Below, piece by piece: positions 29,566 to 38,152 of a stretch of 57,732 bases of DNA. Origin of the DNA: Pseudomonadota bacterium (GTDB lineage: Bacteria; Pseudomonadota; Alphaproteobacteria; Rhodospirillales; Magnetospirillaceae); the NCBI GenBank assembly GCA_021793155.1, contig JAJYTF010000030.1, forward strand, positions 1 through 57,732. Reading direction: 5' to 3'. A program made the position numbers and the translations under genes. Positions within the stretch are counted from its first letter, which is position 1; the number at the start of each line of letters is the position of its first letter. The notes beneath the pieces were generated by a model, which saw only the letters and a list, made by a program, of their open reading frames with translations, had not been told where the DNA came from and did no database searches.

Positions 29566-31815
29566 TCAGGCCCCGGCCGTGAAGATGGTAACCAGCGGAA
29601 ACAGCCGCGCCACGCTGTCCGGCCGCAGCGGCAGCTGCACATAATGGTTGCTTCGCCAAAGATCGAGCTGGTCGAGGAAAGTGCTGCTGCCCAACCAGCC
29701 GTCCTGGCCGCCGGCCAGGATGGCATGGGTCGAATCGAGGTCAGACAGGTCCGTGATAAGGCGTGCGTTCGTGCCGTAGTGCGGATGATGGCGCCCGCCC
29801 GCGGCTCCGTGCGACGACTTCATTACGGTCTCGTTGCCGCCCGGCCAGGGGATGTCCGCGTAATGGAACAGCCGGCCGACAATCGGCAGGCTGCCCAGCA
29901 GGTGCGGCAGCCGCAGATGGTGCAAGCGACCCCAAGGCTGCGGCCGCCGCAGGCTGCGGGCGGTGCGGGTGAAGGCCTTCCCGACCAGGCGCGCGGCTTC
30001 GGCGCGCTTCATGCCGCGCAGCCGCCCGCGGATGATGGCTGGGGGATCCCAGGTGGCGGCCAGCCGCCGCCGCATCGCACCGCCTTCGAGCAACCGCAGC
30101 AGGTGGAATATGAGGATTTCATATGCCGCCGCGCCGACCGAGTCGATGTCATAGCGACCGTCCCAGCCGCTTAGCGTCCGCAACAGCCACTGACAGCGGC
30201 CTCTCCCGCCGCCCCCACACCTGCCGAGCAGCAACAACAGCCAATCTCTCATTTCCAGATCAGGCGCGGCCAAGACGTCCTGTTGCAGGCGGGCCAGGTC
30301 GTCGACCGTCACCCAGTCCCTGGCCCGCAGCAGCTCGGCCAGCCGCCGGTGGCGGTAGTTCGGCGAGTGGAAATGGGTGACGGCGACCGGCGCTCCTGCC
30401 GGCGGCAGATTGGCCGATACCAGGAAGCCTTCGGGCGGATCGTAATCGCGGGGCAACTCCTTGGCCCGGATGAAGTGATCCCAATAACGCAGATCCGCGG
30501 GCGGCGAAAGCAGATCGCCTTGCGAGCCCGGCGGCCGCAACGGAAGCGCCACCGCCAGGCAGCCACCGATATGGCCTTCGGCATCACCATAGAGAAAGCT
30601 TTCGCCAGGAACGGCGAAGCCGGCCGCGGCATCGACGAACTCTTTCCAGTTGCGGGCGCGGTTCAGCCGCAGCATGGCCGTGAATTCGTCGCTGGGCAGA
30701 TGCCCCATCCAATGCAGTGCAACCGGCTTGCCCCACCCGGGCATCGACAGGACGTCGGAGATCAGCGGGCCCAAACGGGTCTCCCGCAGGGCGATCCGCC
30801 GTGGGCCCATCCATCGGATCACCACCGACTCCTCGCGCACCGATACCTGTTCCCCTTCGGCATCGAACAGATCGGTCGACGCCGCCTGCAGGCTGGTCCC
30901 CGTCCAACCGATCCAGCGATTACGGCCCAGCGCGATGAACGGCAAGCCGGGAATCATCAGGCCTACGGCCTCGAACGACGGCGAGCGGAGACCGCCGAGC
31001 AGCCAGAAGTTCGGCAGGACCAGGTCGAGATGCGGATCGGCGGCCAGAAGGGCTCCCTTGTCGCCGGTCCGACGGCCGGCGACGGCGACGGCGTTGCTGC
31101 CGGAATGGATAAAACCGGTGGCAAGATCCGTCAGCTCCTCGGCGTCGGGCAGTTCGACGCCTTCGACCAGTTGCGCCCATACCTCCGGCCAATCGGCAGT
31201 ACCGTACAGCTTCAGGGCGCCGAGCAGCATTTTCCAGTTCATATCGACAGCCACCAGGCGGCCGAGGCCGAGAACATCTGGCAGGCTCCACGGCTGGCGG
31301 GGCGCACCGAGGGCCGCCAGGTCGGGCGGCTGCGGAGCCCGCTCCACCACGTGATTGATACCGGCGACGAAGCCTTCGAGCCAGGCCCGCGTTGCCTCGG
31401 GCAACGCCGCCGCGACGGCCGGAATGGCGCGCGTAAGGTCCAGGAGGCGCAAGCCGCGGTCGATCGGAACGGCGGGCGGCCCCAGCAGTTCGGCCAGGCG
31501 ACCCTGGGCGACCCGCCGCATCATTTCCATCTGAGCCAAGCGCAAATGGGCGTGCACCGCCCCTAACCCGACGCTCAGGTCATGGTCGCTCGCCGCTTCG
31601 ATGAAGGGAATGTGTCGAGGGCTCCACCGCACAGTGACCGGTTCGGCGACGGGAAGCCCTGTTGTCGGCAGCTGCGCCAGCCGCTGCGGCAGTGAAAGGC
31701 GATGGCGGCGACTTCTCGCGGCAAGGGCGGCAAGCCGCAAAGCCAGGCGGCATCCGCCCGGCCCCGCGGCCGCGATTTCGGCAAATCGTTCGCCCAGCGT
31801 CCGCGTGCTTCGCAT
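29566..31815 (-). CDS. Penicillin acylase family (S45) N-terminal nucleophile hydrolase
   Basis: A 749-residue precursor. The autocatalytic site is at about residue 239/240 (FIHSG|SNAVAVAG), where the exposed serine becomes the nucleophile; AADPHL and the NRWIGWTGT block follow as in the family. Roughly 239 residues would form the alpha chain and 510 the beta chain. No signal peptide is evident (the N-terminus is basic and alanine-rich), unusual because most relatives are periplasmic. S45 enzymes cleave N-acyl amides (penicillins, cephalosporins, acyl-homoserine lactones). Its stop is 2 bp from the GH3 start. Confidence 0.85.
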   Translation of the reverse strand: MRSTRTLGERFAEIAAAGPGGCRLALRLAALAARSRRHRLSLPQRLAQLPTTGLPVAEPVTVRWSPRHIPFIEAASDHDLSVGLGAVHAHLRLAQMEMMRRVAQGRLAELLGPPAVPIDRGLRLLDLTRAIPAVAAALPEATRAWLEGFVAGINHVVERAPQPPDLAALGAPRQPWSLPDVLGLGRLVAVDMNWKMLLGALKLYGTADWPEVWAQLVEGVELPDAEELTDLATGFIHSGSNAVAVAGRRTGDKGALLAADPHLDLVLPNFWLLGGLRSPSFEAVGLMIPGLPFIALGRNRWIGWTGTSLQAASTDLFDAEGEQVSVREESVVIRWMGPRRIALRETRLGPLISDVLSMPGWGKPVALHWMGHLPSDEFTAMLRLNRARNWKEFVDAAAGFAVPGESFLYGDAEGHIGGCLAVALPLRPPGSQGDLLSPPADLRYWDHFIRAKELPRDYDPPEGFLVSANLPPAGAPVAVTHFHSPNYRHRRLAELLRARDWVTVDDLARLQQDVLAAPDLEMRDWLLLLLGRCGGGGRGRCQWLLRTLSGWDGRYDIDSVGAAAYEILIFHLLRLLEGGAMRRRLAATWDPPAIIRGRLRGMKRAEAARLVGKAFTRTARSLRRPQPWGRLHHLRLPHLLGSLPIVGRLFHYADIPWPGGNETVMKSSHGAAGGRHHPHYGTNARLITDLSDLDSTHAILAGGQDGWLGSSTFLDQLDLWRSNHYVQLPLRPDSVARLFPLVTIFTAGA

Positions 31816-31921
31816 CGGGGTTCCGCGTCCAGGGTCACCCCCGGTTGTTCAGGCTAACACAAAGTTGCCGACTTTCCGATGCTCCGGAATGACCGAAAGG
31901 CCATGCCGGCATGAAATTCGG

Positions 31922-32227
31922 TCAGCCGGTGCTCCAGGCCCGCGGCCGACGCATGCCGGCAATCTTGCAGGCTTGCTGCACATATCCGTAGGGGAACAGC
32001 TCGAACAGCTTGTTGCGGTGGGCTCCGGCGGTTTCGGCCAGATGCTTGATCACATGGCGGGCGTCGGGTGCGATCTGGCGGTCCTCGAGATAGGTCCGCA
32101 TGAACCGCAAGACCCGCCAATGCTCATCGGTCAGGGTGATACCTTCGCGCCCGGCCAATTCCTCGGCCACCTGTTCCGTCCAGTCCTCGGGATTGATGAG
32201 GTAACCTTCCTTATCTGTATCGACCAT
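31922..32227 (-). CDS. TusE/DsrC-family sulfur relay protein lacking the terminal cysteine
   Basis: A 101-residue protein with the DsrC fold: NPEDWTEQVAEELAGREGI, LTDEHWRVLRFMRTYLED and FPYGYVQQACKIAGM. DsrC and TusE end in two cysteines about ten residues apart. Here the first (in QQACKIAG) is present, but the C-terminus ends RRPRAWSTG with no penultimate cysteine. It thus resembles regulatory or variant DsrC-like proteins that cannot form the usual intramolecular trisulfide/disulfide. ATG 32227. No dsr or tus genes are nearby. Confidence 0.85.
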   Translation of the reverse strand: MVDTDKEGYLINPEDWTEQVAEELAGREGITLTDEHWRVLRFMRTYLEDRQIAPDARHVIKHLAETAGAHRNKLFELFPYGYVQQACKIAGMRRPRAWSTG

Positions 32228-32634
32228 GGCTTCCTCGGATCAATTTCCAGTTGAGCGAGCATGCTCGCCGCCGGCGTCGCGCTGCCTTGACGATGATCAA
32301 GAACGCGCTCGGTTGCTGCGGCTGCTTGTTTAACGCCGATCCGAAAGAGACGGCATCCACTCGGTTGAGTTTCATCTGGCCTTGATCGACAGGAAATTCA
32401 AGCACCTGCTCTGCCGCCGCAACCGGCAGGCGCCCCGTTTCCGCGCCGTTTGAAACAGATTGTTACCAAGGCGGCCGAAATCGGCAATCGCGGCGAAATA
32501 CGGCCTTGCTATTCCTGCGGTGTCATTCTGGAAGGTCTCGTGAAATGCATAATCTTGTGATGAGTATTTTGGTGAAGACGATCTTTCCGATGGCGGTCAT
32601 CCTAGATATCCTTTGCCGCCACGGCCGGACCGGT
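32228..32634. other. Intergenic region, about 400 bp
   Basis: Separates the DsrC-like gene (leftward) and the MlaC-like gene (rightward), so it should hold two divergent promoters. No open frame looks genuine, and no strong palindrome is evident. In-frame starts for the MlaC-like gene as far upstream as 32548 (with GGAAGG before it) fall here. Confidence 0.35.
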
Positions 32635-33297
32635 ATGGCGACCGAAGGGATGGCGCGGCGCAAACGTCAGGTTCTGCTCGACCTGCCGGTCGCCGTCGCG
32701 CTCGGCGTCGCATTCGCCATCTGGCCGGCGGCCGGCCGTGCGGAACCGGGACAAGATCCCCAACCCCAGATCGTCATTCGCACCCTGGCCCAGGGCGCCA
32801 TTGCCGCCATGGCCGACAGTCAACTCTCGGATGCCGAGCGTGAGGACCATTTCCGCCGGCTGTTCGTCTCATCCTTCGACATTCCGGAAATCGGCCGCTT
32901 CGTGCTGGCGCGCTATTGGCGCACGGCGACGCCGGACCAGCAGCAGGACTTCCTCAAGCTGTTCGAGGACATCAACGTCCTGACCTGGGCGCAGCGGTTC
33001 AAGGATTATCACGGTGAGACGGTCGAGACGCTGGGCACCACCAAGGACGGCGACCGCGGCTGGATCGTCGATTCGCGCATCATGCGCGTGCAGGCTCCGC
33101 CGATTCCGGTGCAGTGGCGCATCCGCCAGGCTGAAGACGGGTCCTTCCGTATCGTCGACATCATCGTCGAGGGCGTCAGCATGGCCATCACCTATCGGTC
33201 GGATTACACGGCCGCCATACAGTCGAACGGCGGACGGGTCGATTCACTGCTGGCCGTCATGCGAGGCAAGCTCGATCAGCTCAAGACGGCAAGCTGA
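32635..33297 (+). CDS. MlaC-like phospholipid transport/toluene tolerance protein
   Basis: About 220 residues with a signal peptide (MARRKRQVLLDLPVAVALGV followed by AFAIWPAAGRA). The mature part has the MlaC/Ttg2D layout: SSFDIPEIGRFVLARYWRTA, then DFLKLFEDINVLTWAQRF, and VDIIVEGVSMAITYRSDY near the end. Such proteins shuttle phospholipids across the periplasm to or from an Mla ABC transporter. No mlaBDEF genes lie beside it, so it is a stand-alone or orphan copy. Start uncertain: ATGs at 32635, 32650 or 32548 are possible; 32635 keeps a normal signal peptide. Confidence 0.82.
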   Translation: MATEGMARRKRQVLLDLPVAVALGVAFAIWPAAGRAEPGQDPQPQIVIRTLAQGAIAAMADSQLSDAEREDHFRRLFVSSFDIPEIGRFVLARYWRTATPDQQQDFLKLFEDINVLTWAQRFKDYHGETVETLGTTKDGDRGWIVDSRIMRVQAPPIPVQWRIRQAEDGSFRIVDIIVEGVSMAITYRSDYTAAIQSNGGRVDSLLAVMRGKLDQLKTAS

Positions 33298-33427
33298 TCC
33301 GCGGCACTGGAGCCGAGGAAAGCATTTGCGTAAAATACAACACAATTTCACGTATACTTGATTATGTTGCAGTATTTAAACCGTAGTACTAATGTTGTTA
33401 TTCAGTGAAATTTACGGGGCCTGGCCC

Positions 33428-33898
33428 ATGGCCACTCCATCCTCGAAATACATCATCATTCTGGCGGGCTTGGCACTCGGCCTGATGGGGTCGGTGGATC
33501 TTGCGTCGGCTCGAGACATCAATCTGGGTGGCAACCGGCAAGACCAGGTAGGGAGCATCAGCCGGCACGCGCCGACCGCCGAATTGCCGAAGAACGTCGT
33601 CGCCTTGCCCACCGTGGTCGCCCCGGTGCAGGAGCGTGAGACCGGCCGCTGGAAGAATGTTCTGGTGGCAGCCTATTTGGCACCGACCGACACTGCCACG
33701 GTCGCCCAGATGCAGCTGCTGAAAGCGCAGATCGCCCGGGCGGTCGGCAAGACCCTCAACACCAAGCCGGCCGACCAGCTGCAAGGCGCCAGATCCGGCC
33801 CCCGCCTGGCCAAGGAATGCGTCCACCTGGCCGCCGAGCAGACTTTGGGCCGCAGCTGGCCTGGCGACGTATATATCCGCTCGCTGGTGGTGTTTTAG
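33428..33898 (+). CDS. Small exported protein of unknown function
   Basis: A 156-residue protein starting with a signal-type N-terminus (MATPSSKYIIILAGLALGLM and an AxA site near SARD). The mature part is not recognised; RETGRWKNVLVAAYLAP and QLLKAQIARAVGKTL suggest a mixed alpha/beta secreted domain. It contains one cysteine in KECVHLA. It is the last gene before the putative island junction at 33970. Confidence 0.65.
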   Translation: MATPSSKYIIILAGLALGLMGSVDLASARDINLGGNRQDQVGSISRHAPTAELPKNVVALPTVVAPVQERETGRWKNVLVAAYLAPTDTATVAQMQLLKAQIARAVGKTLNTKPADQLQGARSGPRLAKECVHLAAEQTLGRSWPGDVYIRSLVVF

Positions 33899-33969
33899 AC
33901 CAACGTTCGAGCCCGCCGTCGCCGAAGGCGCCGGCATCGGATCAGAGCGTGCGGAGCGAAGCAGAAAAT

Positions 33970-33989
33970 TTGGCGGAGGGAGTGGGATT
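33970..33989. repeat. Left attachment-site copy of tRNA-Ser 3' end (attL-like)
   Basis: TTGGCGGAGGGAGTGGGATT is identical to 56428-56447, which is the complement of the CCA end, acceptor strand and 3' T-arm strand of the tRNA-Ser gene. The similarity extends leftward through AGAAAATT with one inserted T. The copy is in direct orientation relative to the tRNA. Confidence 0.75.
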
Positions 33990-34073
33990 TTCCGCCATTT
34001 CCGCCCTAAGGCCCTGAAATCTTTGGCTTCCGCAACATCGCGCCGGACCGCGCCGGATTCGTGATGTTGACCC

Positions 34074-34100
34074 CGGCCGCCCGCGCCCCGCGGGCGGCCG
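34074..34100 (+). promoter_or_regulatory. GC-rich hairpin before the frameshifted gene
   Basis: CGGCCGCCCGC and GCGGGCGGCCG form an 11-bp perfect stem around a 5-nt loop, followed by TTT and then GGAGG before the ATG at 34117. It could be a weak terminator for incoming transcripts or an attenuator. Confidence 0.45.
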
Positions 34101-34116
34101 TTTCGGAGGCCCCGCC

Positions 34117-34531
34117 ATGCTCGATCCCGACGGTCTTTGCGATCATCGTCCACCCCGGCCGGCGTCCTTGCCCGCCGGAGAGTCGGATCCTCCCCAGGAC
34201 GCGCCGATGCCGATCCCCGGCGACCGGCCGGCCGGACTGCATCCCGACGCCGACCTGTCGGTCAGCGCCCTGATGGCCAAATACCTGGCCGAGCTGGCCC
34301 CCAGCGATAAGACGGCCCACCAGCTCCAGGCCGCCGCCCGCCTGTTCGAACAGGTGGTCGGCCGCAAGCCCGTCTGCGCACGCGCAACCGGTTCTATTTC
34401 TGCGAAAGCCTCGACGGACCGCTGCCAATTCCCGACGCCGGCGACCGACTGCGGGAATTTTTCATGGCTTGGGGCGTGGCGAGGGACGAGTGGCCAGCCA
34501 TCCTCGCACAGCTTCGAGACGCCCTGCCATG
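34117..34531 (+). pseudogene. Frameshifted gene with integrase-like core-binding stretch
   Basis: Starts at ATG 34117 after GGAGG. The first frame gives SALMAKYLAELAPSDKTAHQ then LFEQVVGRKPV, reminiscent of the core-binding domain of tyrosine recombinases. Near 34371 coding moves to another frame, which reads RNRFYFCESLDGPLPIPDAG and ends REFFMAWGVARDEWPAIL...DALP before TGA at 34530. That second frame has a stop at 34308 and no usable start, so a frameshift in one gene is the simplest explanation. Its position just inside the left repeat suits a decayed island integrase, but the second half is not integrase-like, so identity is tentative. Confidence 0.45.
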
Positions 34532-34714
34532 ACCGACGCATCCATCCACGACCGGGCTGTCGAGCTCATCGCCCGCATCCTTTGCCGTGTCGTCGGGATC
34601 GCGGAGGTGGATATCGACGGCTCCTACAATTGGTGGATGTTTGTCGCCGAGGCTGAGGCTTTGGTATCCGATGTTGAGCGGCGTTTTCCTCCGGCTCCAC
34701 GAGCGTCGAAATGA
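34529..34714 (+). CDS. Small hypothetical protein
   Basis: A 61-residue protein (MTDASIHDRAVELIARILCR...) whose ATG overlaps the preceding TGA (ATGA), so it was translationally coupled to the upstream, now frameshifted, gene. An acidic tryptophan pair (YNWWMF) is its only notable feature. Unrecognised; probably island-borne. Confidence 0.4.
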   Translation: MTDASIHDRAVELIARILCRVVGIAEVDIDGSYNWWMFVAEAEALVSDVERRFPPAPRASK

Positions 34715-35080
34715 GGTATTGGCTCCACGTCAGCCTTGGGCCACCTGGCGAATCGACGCGCGATCCGGCACGACCAAGTTGGGCCGTTTGCGGAACGGCG
34801 GATGTCGGATGAGGAACGGGTGAAGCGGACGCCGCTGCTGGGCGGGTGCTTCGGCAGTAATTAACCTACTCGGACTCGGACTCAGGCTCCGGCTCCGGAA
34901 ATGCGGTCTGCCCGTTTAACAGAAAGAGTAGGGTTCGCATCACTGCACAGCGAGGCTTCCTAAGGAATCCATTTTCCCAGCGGCCAGCAGCATCTCCGGA
35001 TGACCAGTCAATGCTTGGTTGATCGACCTGGCGCCCTAGGCGTACAAAGTCTATAATGATCAATCAGTGAGGGAGCAGCT
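34715..35080. other. Intergenic region, 366 bp
   Basis: The right half is less GC-rich than its surroundings. A TATAAT hexamer lies near 35051-35057 and may be the -10 box for the lipoprotein gene at 35081. No gene is convincing. Confidence 0.35.
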
Positions 35081-35749
35081 ATGATTGCTGTCATCCGGCC
35101 TTTGTTCTTGGTCATCGTGGCGACCGTGTTGGTAAGTGGCTGCGCTCTGGGACGAAGCGAAGTAAGCGTCTCGCCATCCGCATCGCTCAGCAATCCCTCC
35201 CAAGGCACGGCCATTAAGATCGCAAAGATCGAGGATATCCGCCATTTCGAGGTCGATCCCCGGCAGGCGAGCACACCCTCGCTTTCGGACCAGGACATCA
35301 ATAATACGACAATTACCACGCGCGCTATCGCCAGGAAGCGGGGTGGCTTCGGAAAGGCTCTTGGCGATGTCTTGTTGCCCGAGGGACAAACAGTCGCGGC
35401 GCTTATGCAGCAGGCGCTGACCGACGGATTCCGCGGTGCTGGATATCAGGTTCTGGCGCCGGGAGACTCGGGATACGATCAGGCAGTCCCAATATCTGCA
35501 CAGATAAAGCAATATTGGTGCTGGTTCTCTCCAGGTTTCTTCAGTGTTTCTATAAATAACAGGGCCGAGGTAGATTTAAGTGGGCCATTGCCAGAACTCG
35601 GTAATGGCCTCACCGTCCACTCCGATGTGACGGAGGAGTTGATGGCGGTCTTTGAGGAGGATTGGAAAAACATCGCTACTAAAGGCCTAAGCCAGACATC
35701 GACGAACTTGGCGGATGCATTGCTGGCGCGTGCGCGCGCCGCTAAGTAA
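35081..35749 (+). CDS. Putative outer-membrane or periplasmic lipoprotein (YajG-like)
   Basis: A 222-residue protein with a lipoprotein signal peptide (lipobox LVSGC at residues 17-21). The mature region has TAIKIAKIEDIRHFEV and a middle block LPEGQTVAALMQQALTDGF followed by GYQVLAP, a pattern seen in YajG-type and related lipoproteins. AGGGAGCAG precedes ATG 35081. Base composition looks lower in GC than neighbouring genes, consistent with recent acquisition. Function unknown. Confidence 0.7.
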   Translation: MIAVIRPLFLVIVATVLVSGCALGRSEVSVSPSASLSNPSQGTAIKIAKIEDIRHFEVDPRQASTPSLSDQDINNTTITTRAIARKRGGFGKALGDVLLPEGQTVAALMQQALTDGFRGAGYQVLAPGDSGYDQAVPISAQIKQYWCWFSPGFFSVSINNRAEVDLSGPLPELGNGLTVHSDVTEELMAVFEEDWKNIATKGLSQTSTNLADALLARARAAK

Positions 35750-36195
35750 AACGGTCGGCACTGCGCCGACCTCCCGGATGGTCGTCGTCGGGCCCCGAGC
35801 TATGCAATAGGCGGAATACGCCTCGCTTGTTCGCCGTACCGTTGTGCATTGGGGAGGGCATCGTCCTTGTCTTTCCTCGTCGCCCGTGAAATAGCCGTTG
35901 CCGGCCGTCAGGTCGGGGCGGCCATTGGGTGATTGCCCCCGGTTGCCGAGAGCGCCAGTTCCAGAATGAGGCGCAAAAGAAGCCTCAGCCAGCGGAGCAG
36001 GAGGCGGAAGGGATCCACATCCGTCCAATCACGTTGCCGGCCTCCGATCTCGAAGTGCAGCCATATTCCGAGTTGGGGGACAATTTTTTTCGCGAGGGCG
36101 TGTTGGATTAACAGCCGAGGTCGCCACTGCGGCCAAGATTTGGGCCGAGTCGCGCCGCTTCATTTGCTCTGTCAAGTCGGGCAGAGTGACCACAG
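35750..36195. other. Intergenic region after the APE operon, 446 bp
   Basis: Convergent spacer between the lipoprotein gene and the last APE gene. No open frame is persuasive. A short GTGAC-N4-GTCAC palindrome lies near 36186-36200 at the APE operon end; no clear intrinsic terminator is seen. Confidence 0.35.
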
Positions 36196-37422
36196 TCACG
36201 GTCGCCTGAGGATGATGGAAGTGTTTATTCCACCGAAAGCAAAATTATTACTCATCAAATACTCGATTTCCAGCTGTCTTGGTTGGCCCATGAGGTAATC
36301 GAGCTCGGCGCAACGTTCGTCCACATTCGCGAGATTGGCGGTAGGGCAGAACCATCCTTCCCGCATCATTTCGATGCTCAACCACGTCTCAATGGCGCCA
36401 CAGGCGCCAAGGCTGTGCCCGAAATGACCTTTCAGCGAGTGAATGGGCGCTCTTGCGCCCAGTACGGCGTTGGTGGCGGCGGTCTCCGCAAGGTCGCCCC
36501 ATTCGGTGGCCGTGCCATGGCCGGAGACGAAACCGATCGCTTCCGCTGGGAGACCAGCATCGTCGAGGGCGAGGCGCAGTGCCGCCGCCATAGTCTCGGC
36601 TTGCGGCTGAGTGACGTGATTTCCGTCCGAATTGCAGGCGAATCCGACGACTTCGGCGTAGATCCTGGCGCCTCGAGCCCGGGCATGCTCGTATTCTTCG
36701 AGGATAACGGTCCCCGCCCCTTCGCCGATGACTAGGCCGTCGCGGTCGCGGTCATAAGGGCGTGGCGTCTCGTCCGGGCGATCGTTCAGTGTGCTGGTAG
36801 CGTAAAGCGTGTCGAACACCGCCGAGTCGGTGACGTCGAGTTCCTCGGCCCCACCGGCGACCATCACCTCGGCCTTACCCCATCGTATCGCCTCGGCGGC
36901 GTAGCCGATCGCCTGGCTGCCCGAGGTGCAGGCGCTGGAAGTTGGAATGATGCGCCCCGTCATACCGAAGAAGAGACCGATGTTGACCGCCGCAGTGTGG
37001 CTCATCATCTGGATGTAACTGGTGGCGTTGAGATGCCGCGAAGCACCATCCTTTTTCAGCTCGAAGAAGCCCAAGACGGCATCCGGGCTGCCGAAAGACG
37101 AGCCGTAGGCAATCCCCGTCCGGCCGTTCCGCACCACCGGGTCGTCGAGCAAACCGGCATAGGCTAGAGCCCGTTCCGTGGCATAGACAGCCATCTGAGA
37201 TACTCTTCCCATCGTTCGGGTTCGCTTACGGGGATAGCGATCGACGATGCTGAAGCCCTGTACGGGAACAGCAAGGCGGGTGTTGAGTTCGGTGAACCGA
37301 TTCCATTCCTTCATGAAGCGCACGCCCGTCCGCCCCTCGGCAAAGGCCGCGCGAATGGTTGGCCAGTCCTCGCCCAAGGCGGTGACCCCCGCCATGCCGG
37401 TGACCACGACTCGCCGGTTCAT
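36196..37422 (-). CDS. apeR: Beta-ketoacyl-ACP synthase of aryl polyene cluster (ApeR-like)
   Basis: A 408-residue FabF-type ketosynthase with a complete triad: Cys in SSACTSGSQA, His in GHGTATEWGD, His in LKGHFGHSLGACG. In characterised APE systems one ketosynthase forms a homodimer and the other pairs with a chain-length factor; the order KS-dehydratase-reductase-KS here matches apeO-P-Q-R, so this copy is called ApeR-like. ATG 37422 overlaps the reductase stop (TAATG). Last gene of the operon. Which KS does which step is inferred from order only. Confidence 0.8.
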   Translation of the reverse strand: MNRRVVVTGMAGVTALGEDWPTIRAAFAEGRTGVRFMKEWNRFTELNTRLAVPVQGFSIVDRYPRKRTRTMGRVSQMAVYATERALAYAGLLDDPVVRNGRTGIAYGSSFGSPDAVLGFFELKKDGASRHLNATSYIQMMSHTAAVNIGLFFGMTGRIIPTSSACTSGSQAIGYAAEAIRWGKAEVMVAGGAEELDVTDSAVFDTLYATSTLNDRPDETPRPYDRDRDGLVIGEGAGTVILEEYEHARARGARIYAEVVGFACNSDGNHVTQPQAETMAAALRLALDDAGLPAEAIGFVSGHGTATEWGDLAETAATNAVLGARAPIHSLKGHFGHSLGACGAIETWLSIEMMREGWFCPTANLANVDERCAELDYLMGQPRQLEIEYLMSNNFAFGGINTSIILRRP

Positions 37423-38147
37423 TAGATCATCCCCCCGTTCACCGAAATGACCTGGCGGGTGATGTAGCTTGCCTCGTCCGAGCAGAGGAAGGCGACCACC
37501 GCCGCCACCTCCTCGGCTCGGCCGAGGCGCCGCATCGGCACGATCTTGGTGATTTCCTCCAACGGCAGCTCCTCGATCATCGCGGTCTCGATGACACCCG
37601 GCGCCACGCAGTTGACGGTAATGGCCCGCTTGGCCAACTCGATGGCCAGCGCCTTGGTCGCCCCGATGATCCCCGCCTTGGCGGCACTGTAATTGACTTG
37701 GCCTCGGTTGCCGGCTAGGCCGGCCACCGAGGAGAGGGTGACGATGCGCCCGCCTTTGCGGGCCGACACCATGGGCATGACGACGGGGCGCAACACGTTG
37801 TAGAAGCCGCCCAGATTGGTGTCCAGCACGGCATCCCAATCTTCGTCCGCCAGCGCCGGAAAGGCCGCGTCGCGGGCAATGCCGGCATTCAGCACTACCC
37901 CATAATAGGGGCCGTTGGCGGCCATGTCGGCCTCCAGGGCCATCCGGCAGCTCTCGCGGTCGGAAACGTCGCAGGCCAGAACTCGGCCTTCCGCGCCGGC
38001 GGCGCGAACCGCGGCTAAGGTGGCCTCGGCACCGTCGCGGTCCGATCCGTAATGCACCGCGATACGAAAGCCGTCGCGGGCCAACCGCGCCGCTGCGGCG
38101 CTGCCGATACCCTTGCTGGCCCCGGTGACCAAAATGGTCTTGTCCAA
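37422..38147 (-). CDS. apeQ: 3-oxoacyl-ACP reductase of aryl polyene cluster (ApeQ-like)
   Basis: A 241-residue FabG-type short-chain reductase: GASKGIG nucleotide-binding loop, NAGIARDAAF, catalytic YSAAK (VNYSAAKAGII). It reduces the beta-keto group after each elongation, upstream of dehydration. A TTG start at 38147 gives DKTILVTGASKG; no ATG fits. It lies 5 bp after the dehydratase gene. Confidence 0.88.
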   Translation of the reverse strand: MDKTILVTGASKGIGSAAAARLARDGFRIAVHYGSDRDGAEATLAAVRAAGAEGRVLACDVSDRESCRMALEADMAANGPYYGVVLNAGIARDAAFPALADEDWDAVLDTNLGGFYNVLRPVVMPMVSARKGGRIVTLSSVAGLAGNRGQVNYSAAKAGIIGATKALAIELAKRAITVNCVAPGVIETAMIEELPLEEITKIVPMRRLGRAEEVAAVVAFLCSDEASYITRQVISVNGGMI

Positions 38148-38152
38148 GGTCG

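Noticed and set aside
30283-31566. 427-codon plus-strand frame opposite the acylase gene
   Set aside because: Antisense to a well-supported S45 acylase, with no ribosome site and no recognisable domain.
33970-33998. A second tRNA-Ser gene at the left repeat
   Set aside because: Only the 3' acceptor and half of the T-arm are present; no anticodon or D-arm follows.
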